26,976 nt of DNA from CAZQIC01 sp964593555. Lineage in GTDB: Bacteria > Bacteroidota > Bacteroidia > JAFLBG01. A model generated the notes under the pieces. The model was given only the letters and a program-made list of their open reading frames with translations, did no database searches and had not been told where the DNA came from. Shown in pieces: positions 1-6,735 of the stretch (position 1 is its first letter; the number at the start of each line of letters is the position of its first letter). The stretch spans positions 1 to 26,976 of the forward strand of contig CAZQIC010000059.1 of NCBI GenBank assembly GCA_964593555.1, given 5' to 3'. The translations under genes were made by a program, and so were the position numbers.

Positions 1-84
1 TACGATTTTATTAGATTGTTTTTAACATTCTATTTTTAGAACTCCCCTACACTTTGGGGAAATCCACCAAGTGAAGTATTAGGT

Positions 85-714
85 TTGCTTTTCCCGGAAA
101 AAACAAATCCATTGGATAGCAATTTCACATATGCAGTAGAAATATCGTATTCGGAAGAAGGATATATAGAGGATGATGAAGCGAAAGATCTTGATTACGA
201 CGATATGCTAACAGACATGCAAAAGGAAGCAGAAGACGCAACACCCGAAAGGATAAAGCAGGGATATTCTCCTGTAAAATTAATTGGCTGGGCTTCTCCC
301 CCGTTTTATGATGAACAAGCAAAAAAACTTCACTGGGCTAAAGAAATTCAATTTGGAGACGAAGTACTGCACACACTTAATTACAACATAAGGGTATTGG
401 GCAGAAAAGGATATTTAAACCTGAACGTTATTGGTACGATGGACGTTTTACCATTGGTAAAAAGCGACGTAGCTAAAATACTATCCGGTGTTGAGTTTAA
501 TGAAGGGAATAAATATGCTGATTTTAATCCGTCAATTGACAAGATAGCCGCTATTGGTATTGGTGGACTTATAGCAGGAAAAGTGCTTGCTAAGGTTGGG
601 CTCTTCGCAGTATTTTTAAAATTCTGGAAGATCATTGCTATAGGAGCAGTTGCCGTTTTTGCAGGTGTAAGAAAGTTTTTCTTTGGAAAAAAAGAAGACC
701 CAACTCCTCAATAG
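85..714 (+). CDS. DUF2167 family membrane protein, 5'-truncated
   Basis: The protein matches the C-terminal two thirds of DUF2167, a family of membrane-anchored proteins of unknown function. Recognisable blocks are LLFPEK at the start, GWASPP (68-73), HWAKE (83-87) and NYNIRVLGRKG (99-109). A hydrophobic C-terminus (about 153-195) could form two membrane segments, followed by a basic tail. The frame is open from position 40 and already reads the family-like LWGNPPSEVLG before the TTG at 85, so TTG is probably not a real start. Family members normally carry a signal peptide and roughly 60-80 more residues upstream. Here all three forward frames have stops within the first 39 bases (12-14, 23-25, 37-39), so the N-terminus is missing. 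Either the gene is decaying or the assembly is wrong at the edge. The family call is firm; intactness is doubtful. Confidence 0.7.
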   Translation: MLFPEKTNPLDSNFTYAVEISYSEEGYIEDDEAKDLDYDDMLTDMQKEAEDATPERIKQGYSPVKLIGWASPPFYDEQAKKLHWAKEIQFGDEVLHTLNYNIRVLGRKGYLNLNVIGTMDVLPLVKSDVAKILSGVEFNEGNKYADFNPSIDKIAAIGIGGLIAGKVLAKVGLFAVFLKFWKIIAIGAVAVFAGVRKFFFGKKEDPTPQ

Positions 715-729
715 TTAATAATTTTATAA

Positions 730-828
730 ATGGAACAACGTCTGACTTTTATTACTCTCGAAGTTGACTCTGTTTATAAATCCTTGAAAGCAAAAGGAGC
801 AAAAAATCTTCAGCCTGTTTCACGCATT
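730..828 (+). pseudogene. remnant of a VOC/glyoxalase gene with internal deletion
   Basis: The translation of this stretch joins a VOC-like N-terminal strand (MEQRLTFITL) directly to a VOC-like C-terminal segment (VYKSLKAKGAK then LQPV). In glyoxalase-family proteins these lie about 70-80 residues apart. The reading frame runs without a stop into the downstream exported protein. The match was recognised by eye from family patterns, so it is an inference. Confidence 0.4.
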
Positions 829-2121
829 CAATGGAGAAAAGTTTTACTACTTTTCTCCATTGTTGTTTTCTCTATTGGTAAAACATACAGCCAGGTAGAA
901 ATCAAGGGAATTGTCATTGATAGTATTTCAAAAAAAACAATTCCCTTTGCGAATATAATTATCAAAGGAAGCCTTATAGGAACATCCACAGATGACAAAG
1001 GAAAATTCAATATCAAAGTTCAATCTTTACCTATTACACTTATTTTCACTAGCCTTTCTTATAATACCAGGGAAGTTAAAGTACTGGAGCCCGATGTTAA
1101 AATCTCCTTAATGCCAAAAACATACCAACTGGAGGAAATAGAGATCAAGAATGAGGTTGTAAAAAATATTCAAAAGGACAAATCCGTAATGACCATCGAC
1201 TATGAATTTTACGATGATTTTATTCTCTCTATCGGGTTTAAGAACAAAAGTAATAATCCTTACCTCTTTCTAACAGACGATGATGGTGAAATAATTTCTC
1301 AACGCCCGCTTAAAATAAAACCTGAATCCTTATATAAAGATTGTCTTGGCAATATTCATATTATGTCGGCTGATAGTGTTTACCAGGTTTATTATGACTA
1401 TCAATCTATACGCCTCATCTATCCAACCGATAAAAGATCATTTGCATTCAATATGTTTCCTTGTAAAACTTATGATGGTAGTAAATTATATTTTCAATAT
1501 CCAACTTTTAAAGGATTAAGGGTGAAATATTTGGTCGCGGGAAAAGGTGAAGTAAAGAAATTATATACCATTGAAGATTCTGCAAAAATATCTTACATCA
1601 ACTCAAAATTTGATCTTAAGTATTATGTAAAAAAGAGAAGGGAAGGAAGCAATGGTTATCTTATGCCAGTTAGCCAAATCATAGCCAACCTTGACTTTTT
1701 TAGAGAACAAGAACCATTAGATTTTTTGGATGGAAATATGATCAGTCCTATTAATGCACCTATTATTAAACTAAACAACACAATAAATATATTTGACTGT
1801 ATCCATTCAACTTGCATATCATTCGACACATTAAATCTTGAAATGAAAAACAAAACTCCTTTTACTTTTCATCAGCAAAAAAACTGGGGAGGAGAGGTAA
1901 TTATTGATGAGGCAAAACAAGAATTATACACATTTATTACTAAAAACAGCATTACTTATTTATTAAAACTTGACCCAATAACTTATGAAATAAAAAAAGA
2001 AATTAAGGTCCCGGAAAAACCTTTTATAAGTGAGATAAAAATACGTGGCGGCAATGCATACTTTTTATACAGGAATGCTATCAACGATGAGTATCGATAT
2101 ATTTTCAAAATGAGAATATAA
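730..2121 (+). CDS. exported protein with CarboxypepD_reg-like domain and uncharacterised C-terminal region; N-terminus fused to a VOC-like remnant
   Basis: Residues 36-55 form a signal-peptide-like stretch (VLLLFSIVVFSIG, cleavage near TYSQ). It is followed by a CarboxypepD_reg-like/TonB-receptor-plug-type beta sandwich at about 57-128, with the typical GTSTDDKGKF turn (84-93). The remaining ~330 residues are not recognised; repeated short beta-strand patterns suggest a propeller-like fold, which is inference only. The first ~35 residues do not belong to this family: MEQRLTFITLEV resembles the first strand of a glyoxalase/VOC protein and VYKSLKAKGAKNLQP its late helix. No in-frame ATG lies near the signal peptide. 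An ATG at 831 lies one frame off, and loss of one A from the run at 837-840 would give a normal MEKVLLLFS start. The likely product is a surface or periplasmic protein of unknown role. Confidence 0.65.
   Translation: MEQRLTFITLEVDSVYKSLKAKGAKNLQPVSRIQWRKVLLLFSIVVFSIGKTYSQVEIKGIVIDSISKKTIPFANIIIKGSLIGTSTDDKGKFNIKVQSLPITLIFTSLSYNTREVKVLEPDVKISLMPKTYQLEEIEIKNEVVKNIQKDKSVMTIDYEFYDDFILSIGFKNKSNNPYLFLTDDDGEIISQRPLKIKPESLYKDCLGNIHIMSADSVYQVYYDYQSIRLIYPTDKRSFAFNMFPCKTYDGSKLYFQYPTFKGLRVKYLVAGKGEVKKLYTIEDSAKISYINSKFDLKYYVKKRREGSNGYLMPVSQIIANLDFFREQEPLDFLDGNMISPINAPIIKLNNTINIFDCIHSTCISFDTLNLEMKNKTPFTFHQQKNWGGEVIIDEAKQELYTFITKNSITYLLKLDPITYEIKKEIKVPEKPFISEIKIRGGNAYFLYRNAINDEYRYIFKMRI
829..862. repeat. 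perfect 14-bp inverted repeat, 6-nt loop
   Basis: The arm caatggagaaaagt (829-842) is matched exactly by acttttctccattg (849-862), with loop tttact. The hairpin sits where the VOC-like remnant meets the signal peptide of the exported protein and contains the out-of-frame ATG at 831. Confidence 0.85.
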
Positions 2122-2256
2122 TAAAGGAACCACGAATATGTTTTATCACCATAGGTGTGAACAATGTTGAAAAAATGAATAAAAAAGGGGATGTCCTAAG
2201 CCATCAATGAGCAATTTGTAGAAAAACCATAGAGGTTAAATGACCGTATATATTAT

Positions 2257-2952
2257 ATGAACCTGCTATTTACACTCTTACTTTTGTTATTTAATTCTTA
2301 TTTTGAAAATCCGGCAGAAACAAAATTGGAAAAACAGACAGCACAAAAAACATTTAAGTATTTAGCCTTAGGAGATTCCTATACAAAAGGAGAATCCGTT
2401 CCGTTGAATAAAAGCTTTCCTCATCAATTACTGGATGAACTTAAAAAAGGTTCAACAATAAAAGAAGGAGAAGTAAAGATCATTGCGCAAACCGGCTGGA
2501 CAACAACCAATTTAAAAAATGCAATAGAAAGCGAGAATGATAAGAGCAGCTATGACCTCGTAACACTACTTATAGGAGTTAACAACCAATACCAGAACAA
2601 AGCAATTACACTTTACGAAAAAGAATTTGCTGAATTACTTGAAACAGCAATAAAAATGGCTGGAGGAGATAAAAATAAAGTTGTTGTAGTCTCCATTCCC
2701 GATTATGGTTACACACCTTTTGGAAGTGATAACCAGGCAAACATTTCAAAAGGTATTGATGCCTATAACAACACTTGCAAACAGATCACAATAAAAAAAG
2801 CAATCACATTCGTTGACATTACCACGATAAGCAGGAAAGCCAAATCCCGGCCTGAATTAGTTGCTGCAGATGGGCTCCACCCCTCGTCCATTATGTATAA
2901 AGAATGGGTAGATCTGATGCTGCCTGATATTAAGAAGAAGATTGAGAAGTAA
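2257..2952 (+). CDS. SGNH/GDSL-type hydrolase (lysophospholipase L1-like esterase)
   Basis: The 231-residue protein has a hydrophobic N-terminus (1-15) suggesting export. The four SGNH blocks are in order: GDSYT with nucleophile Ser41, block II Gly80 (QTGW), block III GVNN (107-110) with oxyanion Asn109 or Asn110, and block V DGLHP with Asp205 and His208. Length and spacing are normal for the family, which hydrolyses ester bonds in lipids, acyl groups or acetylated glycans; the substrate cannot be told from sequence. The ATG at 2257 is the first one and leaves a complete signal peptide. The 135 bp upstream hold no gene and no clear promoter. A REP-like hairpin lies just after the stop and may act as the 3' end of the transcript. 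Confidence 0.88.
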   Translation: MNLLFTLLLLLFNSYFENPAETKLEKQTAQKTFKYLALGDSYTKGESVPLNKSFPHQLLDELKKGSTIKEGEVKIIAQTGWTTTNLKNAIESENDKSSYDLVTLLIGVNNQYQNKAITLYEKEFAELLETAIKMAGGDKNKVVVVSIPDYGYTPFGSDNQANISKGIDAYNNTCKQITIKKAITFVDITTISRKAKSRPELVAADGLHPSSIMYKEWVDLMLPDIKKKIEK

Positions 2953-2965
2953 TTGAGTGTCCGAC

Positions 2966-3025
2966 ACCCTTCGAGAGCCTCAGGGCTTAGCGAACAAAAT
3001 CCGTACCCTGAGGTTCTCGAAGGGT
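2966..3025. repeat. REP-like extragenic palindrome
   Basis: A 20-base arm at 2966-2985 (acccttcgagagcctcaggg) pairs with 3006-3025, with one G-U pair and a 20-nt loop. The CCCTTCGA...CTCAGGG wording is typical of short palindromes dispersed in many bacterial genomes. Its position 13 bp after a stop codon fits a transcript-end or mRNA-protecting role (inference). Confidence 0.75.
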
Positions 3026-3142
3026 AGGAAACGAACAAATAGTGTATTTTGTCGTATACATATTAACTCATAATTCTTTTCTTATACCAACTTGCTGACA
3101 AGACTGACAGATTCGTGCGTTGATCTTGTTAGTTTTTGGTCC

Positions 3143-3445
3143 CGAGTGCTCGCATATGCGTCAGGTTAAAGGGCAAACTTTTGGGTACAACTTCTTGTGA
3201 TTTCTTATTGTAATGATGCCAGAGGCATCATACAGTTATAAAACAGCTAGTACTAAATCTGCGACTCCTGCCGGAGTCGAACTTTATCGATTAAGCTTTT
3301 TATAAAGGTGTGAATCCTCCGGATTCGTTTAAAAACCCAAACATTTCTTTTTGTGATGACCATCGGAGATATCGCCCATATATAAAAAGGTGTAGATTGA
3401 TAGAAAAGGAAATTAACTCCATTTCTGACTGCCATGCGAGTGCTC
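3143..3445. repeat. non-coding hairpin-rich element bounded by a 9-bp direct repeat
   Basis: This intergenic stretch holds three short hairpins with unrelated stems but like architecture: tgatgcc/ggcatca (3214-3220/3224-3230, loop aga), cgactcc/ggagtcg (3262-3268/3273-3279, loop tgcc) and gaatcc/ggattc (3312-3317/3321-3326, loop tcc). They are spaced about 48-50 bp apart, each followed by AT-rich sequence. The 9-mer cgagtgctc occurs at both ends (3143-3151 and 3437-3445). A 60-codon minus-strand frame across it is best explained by the repeats. I see nothing else in 3026-3142. Confidence 0.5.
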
Positions 3446-3469
3446 CGGATGCCGCGTATTTGGGCATTC

Positions 3470-3500
3470 TTGTGAGCGGTTAGGTATTAGGTTATATTTG
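3470..3500 (+). promoter_or_regulatory. Bacteroidota-type promoter for the NlpC/P60-like gene
   Basis: TTG at 3470-3472, a 20-bp spacer and TATATTTG at 3493-3500 match the -33/-7 pattern of the major Bacteroidota sigma factor. The ATG at 3506 lies only 5 bp downstream, so the transcript may be leaderless or nearly so. Confidence 0.65.
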
Positions 3501-3505
3501 TATCA

Positions 3506-4960
3506 ATGAAACAGATCAAACAAATATTATTCATACTTCCTGTAATATATCTCCTATTACTAATCCCTGACAGCGCTGATACTAATATCAACAAAAGCAA
3601 TAGTATCCCTTATTCATTGAACAAAGAACGTTCATGGGAAAAGCTGGAAGAAAAATTCAAGAAAGCTAAAGAAACTGAACCACAAATACTTGATTCCAAA
3701 GTAACACTTGAAAAAAAAATACTGGAAATAGAATTTAACCTGTTGAAAAGCAAAAATTTTGATGTAACCGATACACTTCTTCAAAATATACTAAATAATT
3801 TTTTCTCCGCATCATCCCTTATAGCCGCCGAACAAAAAAACACCTATTGGTTGTTGGATTATTACAATCGTATCCGCAGCCTGATAAAAAAACGATCAGC
3901 TCAGTGGAACCTTAACAATAACACAACCAGGCAAACTATATACAAATTTTTATATGGCATGCGTGCCGCAACAGAAGAGGTATTGTTGCAGCGTGACTCG
4001 ATGAATTTTAATCCTTTGATGTATGTTACAGATGAATCCTCCGCAACACCTTTTACAGAAATATTAGGGATAAAAGTGCATAGCGGGGATATGTTTGTTT
4101 CACGCGGCGGCGCTGAAGTATCCGCCCTTATTTCGAGAGGCAATGATTACCCCGGAAATTTTTCACATGTTGCATTACTTTACATTGACAGTTTAAATAC
4201 TCCACATTTTATTGAGGCACATATTGAAAAAGGTGTTGCGATTGCGAATGCAGAACAATATTTAAAAGATAAAAAATTGCGTTTTATGGTATTAAGGCCA
4301 AAAGCAGATCTGCCACAGGTAATAGAAAACCCTATGATTCCCCATGAGGCCGCGGCTTATCTCTATAGCAAGGCTTTATCTGGGCATATTCCATATGATT
4401 TTAAAATGAACTTCCATGACTCAAGCGCTATGTTTTGTTCTGAAGTGGCATCGTGCGCCTATAAACAAAAAAACATTCAGTTGTGGAAATGGCAATCAAC
4501 CATATCGTCTGTGGGAGTTGTAAATTGGTTAAACGCTTTTGGTGTTGAAAATTTTTCTACTCAAATGCCATCGGATCTTGAGTATGACCCACAATTATCT
4601 GTAGTTGCCGAATGGCGTGATCCGCAAACATTATTCAAAGATCATATTGACAATGCCGTTATTGATGTGATGCTGGAGCATGCAAACAGCGGAGAAAAAA
4701 TTGATTATAATATATGGGCTTTGCCTCCTGCACGGCTTGCTAAAGCATACAGTATGTTATTAAATTGGTTTGGCAAAGAAGGAATAGTCCCTGAAGGTAT
4801 GAGCGCCACCCAGGCATTAAAAAACAGCACATTGGTAAAAACACATAAGGCATTAAAAGAAAAAACAGAAGTGTTGGTGAAAAAATTTACAGAAGAAAAA
4901 GGATACATCCCACCCTATTGGGAATTGGTGAGGCTGGCAGAGGAAGCGAAAGGCAATTAG
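3506..4960 (+). CDS. YiiX/YebB-like permuted NlpC/P60 (papain-like) protein
   Basis: The 484-residue protein begins with a short hydrophobic segment (about 7-20, ILFILPVIYLLLLI) that may be a signal peptide or membrane anchor. A charged helical region follows. The recognisable core is at about 190-320: GDMF (194-197), FSHVAL with His221, FIEAH (236-240) and MFCSEV with Cys311. This His-before-Cys order is typical of circularly permuted NlpC/P60 enzymes of the YiiX type, which are thought to act on lipid or peptide amide/ester bonds. The last ~160 residues are unassigned. Start choice is supported by the promoter directly upstream. It appears monocistronic and converges on the HNH gene. Enzyme class is well supported; the substrate is unknown. 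Confidence 0.8.
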   Translation: MKQIKQILFILPVIYLLLLIPDSADTNINKSNSIPYSLNKERSWEKLEEKFKKAKETEPQILDSKVTLEKKILEIEFNLLKSKNFDVTDTLLQNILNNFFSASSLIAAEQKNTYWLLDYYNRIRSLIKKRSAQWNLNNNTTRQTIYKFLYGMRAATEEVLLQRDSMNFNPLMYVTDESSATPFTEILGIKVHSGDMFVSRGGAEVSALISRGNDYPGNFSHVALLYIDSLNTPHFIEAHIEKGVAIANAEQYLKDKKLRFMVLRPKADLPQVIENPMIPHEAAAYLYSKALSGHIPYDFKMNFHDSSAMFCSEVASCAYKQKNIQLWKWQSTISSVGVVNWLNAFGVENFSTQMPSDLEYDPQLSVVAEWRDPQTLFKDHIDNAVIDVMLEHANSGEKIDYNIWALPPARLAKAYSMLLNWFGKEGIVPEGMSATQALKNSTLVKTHKALKEKTEVLVKKFTEEKGYIPPYWELVRLAEEAKGN

Positions 4961-4983
4961 CAGATCTTGGCTTTCGATTTATT

Positions 4984-6009
4984 TTAATGATACTTCATAT
5001 TTTCTTCCATTATAATTACTGAATATGACTCTTTAGTAAATTTCTCATCCTCTTTGTTACCACAGTCAAAAAGTTTATGACAATTAGGACATAGAATCAA
5101 AATATTATCCAGGCTATCCTTTCCACCTTCAGCTTTTGCCTTAATGTGGCAAGCCTCTATATAATATTCAAGATTTGCCTTAAGAATCATTGTTGAACAG
5201 AATTGGCATTTATAGTTCCTATATTTCTTAATCTGCACCATTAAATAGTTATACCTCTTATAGGTGCTCCTATTTATTATAATTTTCTCTGTACTATCTT
5301 TTTCACAATCTATTATCCTCTGGTACAAATCATTTTTATTTAATTCGTCTGAATAAACTTCAACACTATGTTCAATCTCATCTTGTTCCATTTTATTCTC
5401 AAAAGATTCGATTTGCAGATAATTCGATATTAATCCTTGTCCTTGATATACAGCTATAAGAAAATGATTCAATGAGTCCGTCTTGAAGTAATTTTCGAGA
5501 CTGGAATAGTCGTTTATCAAGTTATCCTGATATTTTTTAACCAACTCATAATTTGTCCAATTCTTTGAAGAAGATATCTTATATCCAAGCTTGTTTAATG
5601 CCATTAAGGTTTTGTTATTCATAATCGGGTATTTTTGGTAATCAATCCGATTAAGAAATATCGTTGCTATACCAATACCAAATCCCCGATAATTATTAAG
5701 TTGTATAAACCAATCTTTAAGTATGAACTTATCTTGAAATGGCTTTAATATGAACTGTTTGAAACCATCTAAATCCTTTAATACAGTATCACGAAATTGA
5801 TTTTTTGCTCGGTCTCCACCCGATTGAACACTTCCTCCTTCACTTACGAAATTATAAAAGAAATCAAGAAAGTCTTTATCAGGCAAAGAAGTCAAGTAAG
5901 AAAATGTAATCGTGTCATTATAGAAATTCATATTTGAACTATGGGGGTCTTTAATCCACCAATCCTCAAATTGCTCTATAATCTTATCCAAATATGTTTT
6001 TCTGTCCAT
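4984..6009 (-). CDS. HNH endonuclease with helix-hairpin-helix-like N-terminal region
   Basis: The C-terminal domain (about 262-320) is a zinc-braced HNH nuclease: CQFC (268-271), EACHI with His288, DN at 301-302, then CPNCH (307-311). The N-terminal ~200 residues are unassigned, but GFGIGIATIFL (109-119) followed by YPIMNNKT looks like a helix-hairpin-helix DNA-contact element of the kind seen in DNA glycosylases and some restriction nucleases (inference). A tail of about 20 residues follows the HNH core. It lies 6 bp downstream of the DinB-like gene on the same strand and probably shares its transcript. No methyltransferase or helicase is nearby. It could be a stand-alone defence nuclease or a remnant of a mobile module. 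Confidence 0.82.
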   Translation of the reverse strand: MDRKTYLDKIIEQFEDWWIKDPHSSNMNFYNDTITFSYLTSLPDKDFLDFFYNFVSEGGSVQSGGDRAKNQFRDTVLKDLDGFKQFILKPFQDKFILKDWFIQLNNYRGFGIGIATIFLNRIDYQKYPIMNNKTLMALNKLGYKISSSKNWTNYELVKKYQDNLINDYSSLENYFKTDSLNHFLIAVYQGQGLISNYLQIESFENKMEQDEIEHSVEVYSDELNKNDLYQRIIDCEKDSTEKIIINRSTYKRYNYLMVQIKKYRNYKCQFCSTMILKANLEYYIEACHIKAKAEGGKDSLDNILILCPNCHKLFDCGNKEDEKFTKESYSVIIMEENMKYH

Positions 6010-6015
6010 TGTTTA

Positions 6016-6492
6016 TTAATGGCTCTTAATCACTTTCTGAAGATATTGTAACTGGCCCAAATGAACCGCTAGCTCTTCGATGAAATGTAATATTGAACTT
6101 AACTTCGTTTTAAAATAATGATGCGGTGGTAAGTTTGGTCCGGATAATTCGTTCGCATTAATAGTGGTTATAAATTCTGTGATCCTTTTGTGTACGTCGT
6201 AGTAATGATTTCGAACCTCTTCAAATGAAGGGTAATTTTCCTTTGTTGTCTTTTTAGCTCCGTCTCCAAATAGGTTATCCCATTCTTTATTTCTGAATGA
6301 TGTATTATAAGGTACCTCCGCGATCAAATAATCTTCACACCAGGTAATATGACCGATAAGCCAAATTGCATGATTCATCTCGGGAGAGACCGAAATGAAG
6401 GCCGTTTGTTCGTCAAACTTTTCAATCTCCTTTTGTAAGCGTCCGTTAATCTCCTCGTATTCGATTATAAATGCGTCTATAAAGGCTTTCAT
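6016..6492 (-). CDS. DinB superfamily protein
   Basis: The 158-residue length and four-helix pattern fit the DinB/YfiT-like superfamily of metal-binding four-helix bundles, often linked to thiol-dependent transfer reactions or stress. Landmarks are NHAIWLIGHITW with His48 and VHLGQLQYLQ with His144. In most members a third His lies four residues before the last one; here that position is Glu140, with another His at 137, so the metal site may be altered. It is the first gene of a two-gene unit with the HNH nuclease. Function beyond the fold is unknown. Confidence 0.78.
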   Translation of the reverse strand: MKAFIDAFIIEYEEINGRLQKEIEKFDEQTAFISVSPEMNHAIWLIGHITWCEDYLIAEVPYNTSFRNKEWDNLFGDGAKKTTKENYPSFEEVRNHYYDVHKRITEFITTINANELSGPNLPPHHYFKTKLSSILHFIEELAVHLGQLQYLQKVIKSH

Positions 6493-6640
6493 GAATTTGT
6501 AATTATCAGGTAACTAATTTAAGTCAAATAATTCGTTCTGCCTCAAGCGAATTCTCGCAACAGGAGAAGTATATCCCAGCCCAAATCAGACATGTTACTT
6601 GAGGTGTAATTATGGGTGGTACAGGATTATTTTTCGAGGA

Positions 6641-6648
6641 TATATTTG
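6641..6648 (+). promoter_or_regulatory. possible -7 element for the PKD-repeat gene
   Basis: TATATTTG fits TAnnTTTG and lies 87 bp upstream of the ATG at 6736. No TTG sits at the expected spacing, so support is weak. Confidence 0.3.
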
Positions 6649-6659
6649 TAAAGGATCTC

Positions 6660-6689
6660 CGGGGAATTGCTGAAAACCCCGTCTTTTTT
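6660..6689 (+). terminator. terminator-like hairpin in the leader of the PKD-repeat gene
   Basis: Stem cgggg/ccccg (6660-6664/6677-6681), 12-nt loop, then tcttttttc. No plus-strand gene ends here, so if real it would act within the leader. The stem is only 5 bp. Confidence 0.3.
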
Positions 6690-6735
6690 CCCCAATTGAC
6701 TATAACAAAGTAGGCATTAATTTAAATTTAATACC

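Noticed and set aside
3253..3435. 60-codon minus-strand open frame in the hairpin-rich spacer
   Set aside because: Its sequence follows from the short inverted repeats; it has no family likeness and no plausible start context.
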